From Microbacterium sp. 1.5R (GTDB taxonomy: Bacteria > Actinomycetota > Actinomycetes > Actinomycetales > Microbacteriaceae), in contig NZ_VDRC01000002.1 of assembly GCF_007667425.1 (NCBI RefSeq), positions 459,072 through 523,071 on the forward strand: DNA of 64,000 bases, read 5' to 3'. The notes under the pieces were generated by a model. It was not told the origin of the DNA, made no database searches, and saw only the letters and a list, made by a program, of their open reading frames with translations. Made by a program: the position numbers and the translations under genes. Positions 45,206-54,909 of this stretch are shown piece after piece; the stretch's first letter is position 1; each line of letters opens with the position of its first letter.

Positions 45206-46153
45206 TCACCAGCCGAGACCGGCGGCGAGGGTGGGATCGGGGCGTGCGTCGGCGTACTCGGGGAGCGACTGCAGGTCGGCGACGAAGGCGTCGAGCGTCG
45301 CCGCATAGTCGGGGTCGGGATGCTGCGCCGCGATGTCACGGAGCGGGGGGAGATCCATCGCGAGGATCAGGTTCAGACGTGCCGTCACCGCCCCGCCGGC
45401 TCCCGCCTCGTGAAGCACGCGGATGCCGCCGCGCAGCGCGGCGAGATAGTCGCGGAGAACGGGGAGCCGCGCCTTGCCCTGGGTGATCGAGGAGCCGTCG
45501 GCACGCACACGCCAGCGGACGACCGCATCGGGGATCACGTCGAAGGCGCGCGCCCGGGTGTAGAGGAGCTGGGCGACGACCTGGTCCTCGTAGGCCACTC
45601 CCTCGGGGAATCTCAGGTCGTGCCACATGTCGGTGCGGCTCACCTTCGACCAGGCGACGATGTTCGCGCTCGCCGCGGGGTGCGCGGTGATCGTCGTGCC
45701 GAGTCGCTCGGGATCCGTCGCTGCGGCGACCCACGGCTGCACGCGCCCGGAGACGTAGGCCTCGCCGTCGAAGCGCGATCGGACGTACGCCGCGGCCACG
45801 AGATCGCTGCCGCTCACGGCGAGAGTTCCCGTCAGGCGGGCCAGGGCCGCGGGGGTGAGCTCGTCGTCGGCATCGAGGAAGCCGACCAACGGGGTGTCGA
45901 CGAGGTCGAGAGCCGAGTTCCGGGCAGCTCCGAGGCCGCGCGATTCCGCATGCGTGACCACACGGAAACGCGGGTCGGATTCGGCCGCCTCGGCGAAGAC
46001 AGCGGCAGTCGCGTCCCGGGATCCGTCGTCGACGAGAACGGCCCGCCACCGCGGCTCGCTCTGAGCCCGCAGGGAATCCAGCGCGGCCGGTGCGAAGTCG
46101 GCGATGTCGCGACCGGGGACGATCATCGTCACGATCGGGTCGGAGGCGGTCAC
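45206..46153 (-). CDS. Family 2 glycosyltransferase
   Basis: A 315-residue GT-A fold enzyme. VTMIVPGRDIADFAPAALDSL and AVLVDDGSRDATAAVF start the nucleotide-sugar domain; FLDADDELT is the DxD metal site. GTG 46153 lies 6 bases after a minus-strand TAGACT (46160-46165), likely leaderless. It probably modifies a surface polymer. Confidence 0.9.
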   Translation of the reverse strand: MTASDPIVTMIVPGRDIADFAPAALDSLRAQSEPRWRAVLVDDGSRDATAAVFAEAAESDPRFRVVTHAESRGLGAARNSALDLVDTPLVGFLDADDELTPAALARLTGTLAVSGSDLVAAAYVRSRFDGEAYVSGRVQPWVAAATDPERLGTTITAHPAASANIVAWSKVSRTDMWHDLRFPEGVAYEDQVVAQLLYTRARAFDVIPDAVVRWRVRADGSSITQGKARLPVLRDYLAALRGGIRVLHEAGAGGAVTARLNLILAMDLPPLRDIAAQHPDPDYAATLDAFVADLQSLPEYADARPDPTLAAGLGW

Positions 46154-46204
46154 CAGCCGAGTCTATGGCGCAGCGCGGCGCGGTCCGCGTCGCCGAGGCC
46201 GGCA

Positions 46205-46375
46205 GGATCGGGGTGGGATGTACGCGGGTACACGATGACGCGGGCACACGCTGGCACACGCTGGCACGAGCACGACGGATGGGTGCGACGGCATGGACGC
46301 GACGGCACGGGCGCGGGCCGGATGGCGCGGTAACGACGGACGGGAGCGACGGCGCGGGCGACGGCATGGACGCGC
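46205..46375. repeat. Degenerate GACGGC/GGCACACG low-complexity stretch
   Basis: The 238-base gap between the glycosyltransferase and cysteine desulfurase genes holds near-tandem short words: ggcacacgct twice, then several gacggcatggacgcg-like units (about 46287, 46361). No stable palindrome or gene was found in it. Confidence 0.55.
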
Positions 46376-46391
46376 GATGCGGCCGCCGCGA

Positions 46392-47531
46392 TCAGGTCCC
46401 GGCTGCCGCGCGCACCGCATCGGCGACGACGGCGGCGAGCCGGCCAGCGGCGTCCGCCGGCATCGGCTCCCGTCCGAACGTGAAGCGGACGGCGGTCTGG
46501 GCGAGGTCCGGGTCGATGCCGCAGGCGAGCAGCACGTGGGAGGGCTCTTCGCTGTCGGTCGCGCAGGCCGAGCCGCTCGACGACACGACGCCGCGGCGTT
46601 CGAGCTCGAGCAGCACGGTCTCGCCGTTGACTCCGGCGAAGATGAAGCTCGCGCACCCTGGCAGTCGCGAGTGCCGGTGGCCGGTGAGCGCGGCCTGCGG
46701 AACCGCGGCCAGCACGCCCTCGATGAAGAGCTCGGTCGATTCGCCGACCTCGGCGTGCGTCGAGCGCTGCTCCGCGGCCGCGAGCTCGAGCGCGGTGGCG
46801 AGAGCGACGGCTCCGGCGACGTTCTCCGTGCCGGAGCGTCGGCCCCGCTCCTGACCACCGCCGTGGAGCAGGGGCTCCAGGGGGATGCGCCCTCGGACGG
46901 CCAGCGCACCGACGCCCTTCGGCGCGCCGAGCTTGTGTCCGGCGATCGCGACGGCATCCGCTCCGAGGTCGCGCAGCGGCAACCAGCCCGCGGATTGCAC
47001 GGCATCCACATGCAGTGGCACCCGCGACGCCGTGGTGAGCGCGGCGAGTGCGGCGACATCCTGCACCGTGCCGATCTCGTTGTTCGCGTGATCGATCGCG
47101 ACGAGGGCGGTGTCGTCGCGCAGCACGGCGCGCAGGTCGTCGGGGTCGAGCCGACCGGCCCGGTCCACCGGCAGACGGGTCACCTCGACACCGTGGTATC
47201 GCCGCAGGTAATCGGCGGGGGCGAGCACGGACTCGTGTGCGATCGGCGACACGACGAGATGGCGACGGCCGCGTTCGAGCGCAGCGAGCACGATGCCTTT
47301 CACGGCGAGGTTGTTCGCCTCCGTCCCTCCTCCCGTGAACACCACGTCGCCGCTGCGGAACCCGAGCACCCGAGCCACCCGCGCCCGGGCGTCGGCGAGC
47401 GCCTCTGCCGCCGCCTCGCCGATCGTGTGGTGACTCGAGGGATTGCCGAATACGCCGGAGAGGTACGGGAGCATGGCGTCCCGGACCTCCGGGCGCAGAG
47501 GCGAGGTGGCGGCGTGGTCGAGGTACAGCAT
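46392..47531 (-). CDS. Cysteine desulfurase of the NAD operon (NifS-like)
   Basis: PLP enzyme that takes sulfur from cysteine for Fe-S assembly. The 379 residues have the PLP lysine in VAIAGHKLGAPKGVGAL and the catalytic Cys in GSACATDSEEPSHVL. It follows nadC by 4 bases, so it probably builds the [4Fe-4S] cluster of quinolinate synthase NadA, a pairing known in other bacteria. Start ATG 47531. Confidence 0.94.
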   Translation of the reverse strand: MLYLDHAATSPLRPEVRDAMLPYLSGVFGNPSSHHTIGEAAAEALADARARVARVLGFRSGDVVFTGGGTEANNLAVKGIVLAALERGRRHLVVSPIAHESVLAPADYLRRYHGVEVTRLPVDRAGRLDPDDLRAVLRDDTALVAIDHANNEIGTVQDVAALAALTTASRVPLHVDAVQSAGWLPLRDLGADAVAIAGHKLGAPKGVGALAVRGRIPLEPLLHGGGQERGRRSGTENVAGAVALATALELAAAEQRSTHAEVGESTELFIEGVLAAVPQAALTGHRHSRLPGCASFIFAGVNGETVLLELERRGVVSSSGSACATDSEEPSHVLLACGIDPDLAQTAVRFTFGREPMPADAAGRLAAVVADAVRAAAGT

Positions 47532-47535
47532 CCGC

Positions 47536-48387
47536 TCAGTCGATCCGCAGGTCCAGGCCGAGGTCGAGTGCCCTGGCCGAGTGCGTCAGCGCGCCCACCG
47601 AGATCACGTCGACCCCGGTGGCCGCGATCGCCGCGACGGTGTCGAGATTCACGCCCCCCGAGGCCTCGACCTGGGCTCGTCCGTCGATGAGGGCCACGCC
47701 TGCGCGGAGCTCGTCAGGCGTGAAGTTGTCGAGCAGCACGGTGTGGGCACCCCCCGCGACGACGTCTTCGATCTGGTCGAGACGGTCGACCTCCACCACG
47801 ACGTGCGTGGTGTGGGGGAGGTGCACGAGCGCATCGCGGAGCGCCGAGGCGAGGTCTCGACCGGAGCGCTGCAGTACGGCGAGGTGGTTGTCCTTCGCCA
47901 TCACCGCGTCCGACAGCGAATGCCGGTGATTGCGCCCGCCGCCGGAGACGACGGCGTGACGTTCGAACGCCCGCAGCCCGGGGGTGGTCTTGCGGGTGTC
48001 GGCGATGCGTGCGGCGGTGCCCTCGGTCGCGGTGACGTACGCCGCGGTCAGCGTGGCGATACCGCTCATGCGCTGCGTGAAGTTCAGCGCGACCCGTTCG
48101 GCGGTGAGCATTCCCCGGGCGTTTCCCGTCACCGTCGCCAGCACGTCGCCGGCGGCGAACTCGTCTCCGTCCCCGACGTGCACGTCGACCCGGATCGCCG
48201 GGTCGGTGAGGACGAAGGCGGCGACGAAGACGTCGCCCCCGCTGAAGACGCCCGGCTCTCGGGCGACGAGATCGGCCGTGGCCGTCGTATCCGGCGGCAG
48301 GAGCGCGGTGCTGGTGAGGTCGCCCCACGGGGCGTCCTCCTCGAGGGCGGCGCCCACGGCGCGGGCGATGACAGCGGCAGTGAGCAT
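47536..48387 (-). CDS. nadC: Nicotinate-nucleotide diphosphorylase (carboxylating)
   Basis: Converts quinolinate and PRPP to nicotinate mononucleotide. The 283 residues include ADTRKTTPGLR, GGRNHRHSLSDAVMAKDNH and the C-terminal EASGGVNLDTV. ATG 48387 overlaps the nadB stop. Confidence 0.96.
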   Translation of the reverse strand: MLTAAVIARAVGAALEEDAPWGDLTSTALLPPDTTATADLVAREPGVFSGGDVFVAAFVLTDPAIRVDVHVGDGDEFAAGDVLATVTGNARGMLTAERVALNFTQRMSGIATLTAAYVTATEGTAARIADTRKTTPGLRAFERHAVVSGGGRNHRHSLSDAVMAKDNHLAVLQRSGRDLASALRDALVHLPHTTHVVVEVDRLDQIEDVVAGGAHTVLLDNFTPDELRAGVALIDGRAQVEASGGVNLDTVAAIAATGVDVISVGALTHSARALDLGLDLRID

Positions 48388-49871
48388 CAGACGGCCTCCA
48401 GGAGGGGTGCGGGTGCGGGTTCGCGGTAGTGGGCGCCGACGGGATCCACGCGCGACAGAGCGGCGGATGCCGTGGCCTCGGCCAACAGCAGGAGATTCGC
48501 GTCTTCGTGCTCGCACACGGTCGTAGGCGTCGTCGCGGCGGCCGCCCACGCCCGCACGGTTCCGAGCGTCGTCTCCAGACCGTGCGTGTCTCGGAGCAGT
48601 CCGACGCGGTCCCACATTAGGTGCTGCAGTGCGGCGCGCTCGAATGAGGCGTGCGCGGCGACGGGAGCGGCGACCTGCCGCGGGGGTGCGGCGGCCTGCC
48701 ACTCGCGCCACGGATCACCGAGCGCGGATGCGGCGCGCGCGCCGAACACGGCTCCCTCGAGCAGCGAATTGGAGGCGAGCCGGTTGGCGCCGTGCACTCC
48801 GGTGCGCGCGACCTCGCCGACCGCGTACAGACCCCGCAGTGTCGTGCGGCCGTCGAGGTCGGTCTGCACGCCGCCCATCAGATAGTGCGCCGCGGGAGTG
48901 ATCGGGACCGGACGCGTGGACCAGTCGAGACCCCGCTCGCGCGTGACTCTGTCGATGGTCGGGAACCGTCTGGACAGCCGCCCTGCTCCGAGCATCGTCG
49001 CGTCGAGGCGCACGGGAGCGCCCTGCTCGGCGGCGCGCCGCGCGATCGCCCGCGACACGACATCGCGGGGAGCGAGCTCCCCGTCGGGGTGGGTGTCGAA
49101 GACGAAGCGTCGTCCTGCGTCGTCGACGAGCGTCGCACCCTCGCCGCGCACGGCCTCCGAGATCAGGAACGGGGAGCCCATCGAGAGCACGGTCGGGTGG
49201 AACTGCACGAATTCGAGGTCGCTCACGGCCGCACCGGCGCGGATCGCCGCTGCGATGCCGTCGCCCGTCGTCCCCTCGGGGTTGGTCGTGTGCGCGTACA
49301 GGCACCCGGCGCCGCCGGTCGCAAGGATCACGGCATCCGCGTCGAGCACGTCGATCACCCCGTCGACGAGCAGACGGATGCCGCGCACCGTGTCGCCCGC
49401 CACGATGAGGTCGATGAGCATGGCGTGCTCGACGACCCCGATGCGTGAGCCGCCCCGCACCGATGCCACCAGAACACGCGAGATCGCGGTACCCGTCGCG
49501 TCGCCACCCGCGTGCACGATGCGGGCGTGGCTGTGCGCCGCTTCATGTCCGAGCAGCAGACGCCCGTCGACATCCCGGTCGAAGGCCACGCCCCGCGTGA
49601 TCAGCTCGGCGATCCGGTCGGCCGCACCCCGCACCAGCACCTCGACGGCATCGACGTCGGAGAGCCCCGCGCCGGCGGTGATCGTATCGGCGGCATGCTG
49701 CTCCGCCGAGTCGTGCGGCCCGTAGACGCCGGCGACTCCTCCCTGGGCGTAGCCGGTGCATCCGTCACCCAGGGCGCCCTTCGTCGCCAGGGTCACGCGG
49801 TGGCCGGCCTCCGCGGCATGCAGTGCGGCGGTGAGCCCGGCGATGCCGGATCCGACCACGACGACGTTCAT
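48387..49871 (-). CDS. nadB: L-aspartate oxidase
   Basis: FAD enzyme that oxidises L-aspartate to iminoaspartate, the substrate of NadA. The 494 residues have VVVVGSGIAGLTAALHAAEAG at the N-terminus, GGAGCLYAHTTNPEGTTGDG, and the active-site Arg region HYLMGGVQTDLDGRTTL with GLYAVGEVARTGVHGANRLASNSLLEG split over two blocks. Overlaps nadA by ATGA. Confidence 0.96.
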   Translation of the reverse strand: MNVVVVGSGIAGLTAALHAAEAGHRVTLATKGALGDGCTGYAQGGVAGVYGPHDSAEQHAADTITAGAGLSDVDAVEVLVRGAADRIAELITRGVAFDRDVDGRLLLGHEAAHSHARIVHAGGDATGTAISRVLVASVRGGSRIGVVEHAMLIDLIVAGDTVRGIRLLVDGVIDVLDADAVILATGGAGCLYAHTTNPEGTTGDGIAAAIRAGAAVSDLEFVQFHPTVLSMGSPFLISEAVRGEGATLVDDAGRRFVFDTHPDGELAPRDVVSRAIARRAAEQGAPVRLDATMLGAGRLSRRFPTIDRVTRERGLDWSTRPVPITPAAHYLMGGVQTDLDGRTTLRGLYAVGEVARTGVHGANRLASNSLLEGAVFGARAASALGDPWREWQAAAPPRQVAAPVAAHASFERAALQHLMWDRVGLLRDTHGLETTLGTVRAWAAAATTPTTVCEHEDANLLLLAEATASAALSRVDPVGAHYREPAPAPLLEAV

Positions 49872-51217
49872 CGCGCGCTCGCCGCCACCGGGGGCTTCGC
49901 GGCCAGCATCCGCTCGAGGGCGAGGCGGGCGGGGTCGGCCACGTCGGAAGCCACGACGATGCGATTCGGCGTGCGGTCCGCCACGAGTTCTTCGAGCACC
50001 CAGGCGAGATAGCCGGGGTGGATGCGGTACATCGTCGAGCACGGGCACACGACCGGGTCGAGGCAGAAGATCTCGTGCTGCGGGAACTGCGCGGCGAGGC
50101 GTCGCACCAGGTTGATCTCGGTGCCGATCGCGAAGGTGGTCGGCTCGGTCGCCGCGGCGATGGCCCGGCGGATGTAGTCGGTCGACCCCGCCTCGTCGGC
50201 GGCGTCGACCACCTCCATCGGGCACTCGGGGTGCACGATGACGCGGACTCCGGGGTGCTCGACGCGCGCCTGGGCGATCTGGTCGACGGTGAACCTGCGG
50301 TGCACCGAACAGAAGCCGTGCCAGAGGATGACGCGGGAGTCGGCCAGCTCGGCCTCGGTGGATCCACCGAGCGCCTTGCGCGGGTTCCACATCGGCATCT
50401 GCGCGAGGGGCACCCCCATCGCCTTCGCCGTGTTGCGGCCGAGGTGCTGGTCGGGGAAGAAGAGCACGCGACGTCCGCGCTCGAACGCCCAGTCCAGCAC
50501 CGTCTGCGCGTTCGACGACGTGCAGACGATCCCGCCGTGCCGGCCGACGAAGCCCTTGATCGCCGCGGAGGAGTTCATGTACGTCACCGGGATCACCGGA
50601 ACGCGCCCGTCCTCGTCCGGCTCGTCGAGGTCGCCGAGCACATCCGCGAGCTGCTCCCAGCAGTCCTCCACCTGGTCGATGTCCGCCATGTCCGCCATGG
50701 AGCAGCCGGCGGCGAGGTTGGGCAGCACCACAGCCTGGTCCGGCCCGGACAGGAGGTCGGCGGTCTCGGCCATGAAGTGCACCCCGCAGAACACGATCGC
50801 CTCGGCATCCGGTCTGCCCTTCGCGGCGGTGGCGAGCTGGAACGAGTCGCCGACGTAGTCGGCGTGCCGCACGACCTCTTCCCGCTGGTAGAAGTGACCG
50901 AGGATCACGACGCGATCGCCGAGCGTCTCCTTGGCGACTCGGATCCGCTGGTCGAGCTCGTCCTCCGTCGCCTCGCGGTATGCGGCCGGAAGCTCGCCCT
51001 GCCGCGGTGCGCCGGTGGGGATGACGTCGCCCATCGACGAGCCGGGACCGTACCCGGGGCGGATGTCGAAGTCCCAGGGCCCTGCTGCGAGATCGGTCGT
51101 ACAGGTCGCGTCGGTCGAGGCTCCGGAGACGATCGCCTGAATCGCGTGATCCACGGACGCGTCGGGGGCTGCCCCGAGTGCCGGCACGGGCGGGGTGGGG
51201 ACGAAGGTGATGCTCAT
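49868..51217 (-). CDS. nadA: Quinolinate synthase
   Basis: Condenses iminoaspartate with DHAP to quinolinate using a [4Fe-4S] cluster. The 449 residues carry the cluster Cys candidates in NLAAGCSMADMAD, and CLDPVVCPCSTMYRIHPGYL, plus VIVHPECPMEVV. A ~65-residue N-terminal extension is longer than in E. coli. Overlaps both neighbours by ATGA. Confidence 0.96.
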   Translation of the reverse strand: MSITFVPTPPVPALGAAPDASVDHAIQAIVSGASTDATCTTDLAAGPWDFDIRPGYGPGSSMGDVIPTGAPRQGELPAAYREATEDELDQRIRVAKETLGDRVVILGHFYQREEVVRHADYVGDSFQLATAAKGRPDAEAIVFCGVHFMAETADLLSGPDQAVVLPNLAAGCSMADMADIDQVEDCWEQLADVLGDLDEPDEDGRVPVIPVTYMNSSAAIKGFVGRHGGIVCTSSNAQTVLDWAFERGRRVLFFPDQHLGRNTAKAMGVPLAQMPMWNPRKALGGSTEAELADSRVILWHGFCSVHRRFTVDQIAQARVEHPGVRVIVHPECPMEVVDAADEAGSTDYIRRAIAAATEPTTFAIGTEINLVRRLAAQFPQHEIFCLDPVVCPCSTMYRIHPGYLAWVLEELVADRTPNRIVVASDVADPARLALERMLAAKPPVAASAR

Positions 51218-51936
51218 CGGATGCTCGTTTCCTCGGGTCCGAGCGGGCCGTGGTCGGCCAGCTCCACATCGGTGTCGTATCGGTAGAGGCGCGCAGGGCG
51301 GTGACTGCCAGTGCGGAAACGCTCGGTGGGGATCAGATTCCCCGTCGCCTCGACCTGACGGCGGAAGTTGGCCGGGTCCAGCTGGCGACCGAGGATCGAC
51401 TGGTACGCCTCGCGGAGGTCGGAGAGGGTGAACTCGGCGGGCAGGAAGCCATGCGCGACGCGGCTGTAGCCGACCTTGTTGCGGAGGCGCCACAGTGCGT
51501 AGTCGACGATCTTGTCGTGGTCGAAGGCAAGAGGAGGGCGCTCGGAGAGGTCGACCCAGCGCACGTTCTCGGGGGCCAGGCCGGAGGCGAGATGAGCGGC
51601 GCTCTGGGCATCGACGTCGTCCTGCCTGAGCAGCGCCCAGTACACGATCGACACGACCCGGGTGGGGGAGCGGTCGACGGCGCCGAAGGCGTAGAGCTGC
51701 TCGAGGTAACTCGGCGTGAGGCCGGTCGTCTCGGCGAGGGTGCGCGCTGCGGCATCCACGGGCGATTCGGTCGCCGTGAGCCATCCGCCGGGCAGAGCCC
51801 ATTGCCCGTCGAACGGCGCACGCGTGCGACGCACCAGGGGCAGGGCGAGAACCGGGTCTCCGCTCTCCGTTCGTCGCAGCGTGAGGATCACGGTCGACAC
51901 CGCGACATCGATACCGGCACTTTGAGTCTTTGGCAC
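51214..51936 (-). CDS. NrtR-like regulator with degenerate Nudix domain
   Basis: A 240-residue protein: an N-terminal Nudix fold and a C-terminal winged helix (FTLSDLREAYQSILGRQLDPANFRRQVEA). The Nudix box reads GWLTATESPVDAAARTLAETTGL; two of the metal-binding Glu of REUXEEXGU are Thr, so hydrolysis is unlikely. This is the NrtR plan: a sensor of ADP-ribose or related NAD metabolites that represses NAD genes. It leads the nad operon. GTG 51936 is chosen over ATG 51972 because ggagg lies 6 bases upstream. Confidence 0.88.
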   Translation of the reverse strand: MPKTQSAGIDVAVSTVILTLRRTESGDPVLALPLVRRTRAPFDGQWALPGGWLTATESPVDAAARTLAETTGLTPSYLEQLYAFGAVDRSPTRVVSIVYWALLRQDDVDAQSAAHLASGLAPENVRWVDLSERPPLAFDHDKIVDYALWRLRNKVGYSRVAHGFLPAEFTLSDLREAYQSILGRQLDPANFRRQVEATGNLIPTERFRTGSHRPARLYRYDTDVELADHGPLGPEETSIR

Positions 51937-52056
51937 CTTAACCTCCCGCCTCGATCTTATTGTCGTCGCCACCTTTAGTCCAGCGATGTGACGGCATCCG
52001 CTGGTCGAGTCCGAAACGTTATGCAGGAGGGTCGCGAGGTCTTGTCGAGGATGGGC

Positions 52057-52087
52057 GGGTTTGTTAGGTTACTGTCCTAACAAACCC
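52057..52087. promoter_or_regulatory. Perfect 12-bp inverted repeat, probable operator of the ABC importer
   Basis: GGGTTTGTTAGG (52057-52068), 7-base spacer ttactgt, CCTAACAAACCC (52076-52087), 95 bases before the lipoprotein start. AT-rich centre and symmetry fit a regulator site; a transcript hairpin is also possible. It is the only long perfect palindrome in the 245-base divergent gap with the nad operon. Confidence 0.75.
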
Positions 52088-52181
52088 CTTCTCAGGGCGT
52101 TTGCCCGCGAGCCCCACCCAGGGTTCCGTCTCCAATCCGGAGAAATCCCTCCTGCAGTGCAGCACCGAGAGGAACGACAGA

Positions 52182-53873
52182 ATGATCCGTACCGGAAAGC
52201 GCAAGATCGCGCTCACCGCCGTGGCGGGAGCTTCCGTCCTCGCCCTGGGCCTGACGGCCTGTGGCGCAGGTGGCAACGACGGGAGCGGCGCAGACGGCGA
52301 CCGCGCGCTCCGCGTCTGGGCCGGAAGCCAGACCCCCATCACGGCGAACTACAACCCCTTCGCGCCCACCGTGCTCCACGGTGCGCTCGGCCCCATCTAC
52401 GAGCCGCTGTTCTTCTTCAACAAGACGTCGGACTCGGAGCCCGAGGGCATGATCGGCGACACCTACGAATACAACGAAGACGGCACGGTGATCACGATCA
52501 CCATCAAGCCCGACCTGAAGTGGAGCGACGGCGAGCCGCTCACCGCCGCCGACGTGGCCTTCTCCTTCAACTACGAAGCCAACAATCCCGAGGGCAACGG
52601 ACTGGTCTCGGCCGAGGCGACCGACGACACGACCGTCGTGCTGACCTACTCGACCGCGCAGTTCACGACCGAGTTCCAGCGTCTCGGGTCGACCTACATC
52701 CTTCCCGAGCACATCTGGGCGGACGTCGACGACTACGCCAACTTCGCCAACGAGGAGCCGGTCGGCTCCGGCCCCTACGTCGTCGACAAGACCACGAGCG
52801 AGTCCTACACCCTCGTCGCGAACGAGAACTTCCGTGGCGCTGACGACCTCGGAGTCAAGAAGGTGCAGTACATCGCGGTCGACAACAACCAGACAGCTCA
52901 GGACCTCCTCGCCGCCGGGAAGCTCGACTGGACCGGCATGTTCATCCCGAACCCCGACGACGTCACCGCGAACGGCGCGATCTCGTGGGTCAACACCCCG
53001 CAGGACCCCACTGTCCTCTACACCTGCTCGAACGCCGAGCTCGGCTGCTCCGGTCCGCAGACCGACGTCGCCGTGCGTCAGGCGCTGAACGCGGCGATCG
53101 ACCGCGGCACGATCAAGGACAAGGCGTTCGTCGGTCTCACCGGCGACATCTCGCCCACGTACGCGCTGCTTCCCCGCGACGAGAAGTGGGTCGCGGATTC
53201 CGCGAACGAGCTCAGCCCGCAGAAGGCCGACGCCGCTGAGGCGGACTCGATTCTCGAGGCGGCCGGCTACACCAAGGGCTCCGACGGCATCTACGAGAAG
53301 GACGGTCAGAAGGTCGAGCTCACGCTGACGTCCGTCGACGGCTGGACCGACTACAACGACGCCGCAAAGCTCATCGCCGAGCAGGCCGAAGCCGCAGGCA
53401 TCAAGATCAACGCCTCGACCGTGCAGTGGCAGGAGTTCTCCGACTCGCGTCAGAGCGGCGACTTCCAGCTCATCGTCGGCGGCATGGTCGGAACCTCGGT
53501 CGCCGACCCGTTCCAGATCTACCGCGACTGGTTCGGCGGCACGACCGTCGGCTCCACCGGCCCCGTCGGTGAGGAGGTCCCGACCGGTCGCTGGAACTTC
53601 AGCCGCTACAACAACCCGATCGTCGATCAGGCCGTGCAGTCGGCCATCAGCACGGACGACGAGGCGACCAAGAAGGAGCTGTACGGGACGATCCAGACCG
53701 AGATCGTGCGCGACCTGCCCTACATCCCGCTGGTGATCAACGCGACCCAGACCTTCTACAACACGAAGGACTACACGGGCTGGCCGACGGAGGACGACCT
53801 CTACGCCTTCCCGCCGTCCTGGGGTTCGATCGCGGCAGGCTACGTCCTGACGCACCTCCAGCCGGCCAAGTAG
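52182..53873 (+). CDS. Solute-binding lipoprotein of an Opp/Dpp-type ABC importer
   Basis: A 563-residue SBP_bac_5 (family 5) lipoprotein. The signal ends with LTAC, lipid Cys27. The mature part shows the family motifs LKWSDGEPLTAADVAFSF and GSGPYVVDKTTSESYTLVANENF. Ligand may be a peptide or an oligosaccharide; some actinobacterial family members bind cello- or xylo-oligosaccharides. ATG 52182 has gagagga upstream. Confidence 0.92.
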   Translation: MIRTGKRKIALTAVAGASVLALGLTACGAGGNDGSGADGDRALRVWAGSQTPITANYNPFAPTVLHGALGPIYEPLFFFNKTSDSEPEGMIGDTYEYNEDGTVITITIKPDLKWSDGEPLTAADVAFSFNYEANNPEGNGLVSAEATDDTTVVLTYSTAQFTTEFQRLGSTYILPEHIWADVDDYANFANEEPVGSGPYVVDKTTSESYTLVANENFRGADDLGVKKVQYIAVDNNQTAQDLLAAGKLDWTGMFIPNPDDVTANGAISWVNTPQDPTVLYTCSNAELGCSGPQTDVAVRQALNAAIDRGTIKDKAFVGLTGDISPTYALLPRDEKWVADSANELSPQKADAAEADSILEAAGYTKGSDGIYEKDGQKVELTLTSVDGWTDYNDAAKLIAEQAEAAGIKINASTVQWQEFSDSRQSGDFQLIVGGMVGTSVADPFQIYRDWFGGTTVGSTGPVGEEVPTGRWNFSRYNNPIVDQAVQSAISTDDEATKKELYGTIQTEIVRDLPYIPLVINATQTFYNTKDYTGWPTEDDLYAFPPSWGSIAAGYVLTHLQPAK

Positions 53874-53913
53874 TCCGCGTCACCGGGGAAGCAGGGAGTC
53901 GAAGAAGACCGTC

Positions 53914-54909
53914 ATGAAGTTCTACGCACGACGAATAGGGTTCTACGCGTTCACGCTGTGGGCCGCCATCTCCATCAACTTCCTGCTTCCCCGCATGATG
54001 CCGGGCAACCCCGCCGACATCATGATCGCCAAGATGCAGCGTGCGGGCGGCGAGGTCTCCGAGACCACCATCCGCAACATCAAGCTGCTGCTCGGTGGCG
54101 ACGACTCCTCCCTCTGGGAGCAGTACATCTCTTACTGGGGGCGCATGTTCCAGGGCGATCTGGGCGTCTCCGTCACGAAGTTCCCGACTCCGGTCACCGA
54201 GCTCATCGGGCAGGCGCTGCCGTGGACGCTGATCCTCGTCGGCACCGCGACCGTCATCTCCTTCATCCTCGGCGTCGCGCTCGGCGCCTGGGCCGGCTGG
54301 AAGCGCGGCACCTGGGTCGACCACATCATCCCGGCCACGACCGTCCTGCAGTCCATCCCGTACTTCTGGATGGCCCTCATCCTCGTCGCCGTGTTCGCCG
54401 TCGGTCTCGGCTGGTTCCCGATCTTCGGCGGCTACGACGTGTTCGACTTCCCCGACGGGCCCGAGCCGACGTGGGCGTTCTTCTCGAACGCCGTGTCGCA
54501 TGCGATCCTGCCGGCGCTCACCATCGTGGTCAGCTCCGTCGGCGGATGGCTCTTCGGCATGCGCAACATGATGGTGCAGACGATGTCGGAGGACTACGTC
54601 CTCACCGCCGAGGCCAAGGGCCTGCGCCCTCGTCGCATCATGACGACGTACGCCGCCCGCAACGCCGCGATCCCCTCGATCGCCGGCTTCTCGATCACCC
54701 TCGGCTTCGTGGTCGCCGGTTCGATCGTGATGGAGCAGGTGTTCACCTATCCCGGCATCGGCAAGCTCATGTTCCAGGCGGTGACGAACAACGACTACGC
54801 CCTCATGCAGGGGCTGTTCCTCGTCATCACCATCACGGTGCTCGCCGCCAACTTCTTCATGGACCTGATCTACGGATTCATCGACCCGAGGGCGCGCCAG
54901 AATGTCTGA
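53914..54909 (+). CDS. ABC importer permease 1 (DppB-type)
   Basis: A 331-residue membrane subunit. Six helices; the binding-protein-dependent loop is YVLTAEAKGLRPRRIMTTYAARNAAIPS (EAA motif). Its long periplasmic insert (residues ~35-75) is common in oligosaccharide-type Opp permeases. Overlaps the next permease by 8 bases. Confidence 0.93.
   Translation: MKFYARRIGFYAFTLWAAISINFLLPRMMPGNPADIMIAKMQRAGGEVSETTIRNIKLLLGGDDSSLWEQYISYWGRMFQGDLGVSVTKFPTPVTELIGQALPWTLILVGTATVISFILGVALGAWAGWKRGTWVDHIIPATTVLQSIPYFWMALILVAVFAVGLGWFPIFGGYDVFDFPDGPEPTWAFFSNAVSHAILPALTIVVSSVGGWLFGMRNMMVQTMSEDYVLTAEAKGLRPRRIMTTYAARNAAIPSIAGFSITLGFVVAGSIVMEQVFTYPGIGKLMFQAVTNNDYALMQGLFLVITITVLAANFFMDLIYGFIDPRARQNV

Noticed and set aside
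51930-51980. NrtR operator: CACCTTAA (51934-51941) and CACCTTTA words near 51970
   Set aside because: Two similar words in direct orientation about 36 bases apart, not a palindrome; too weak to list as a site.
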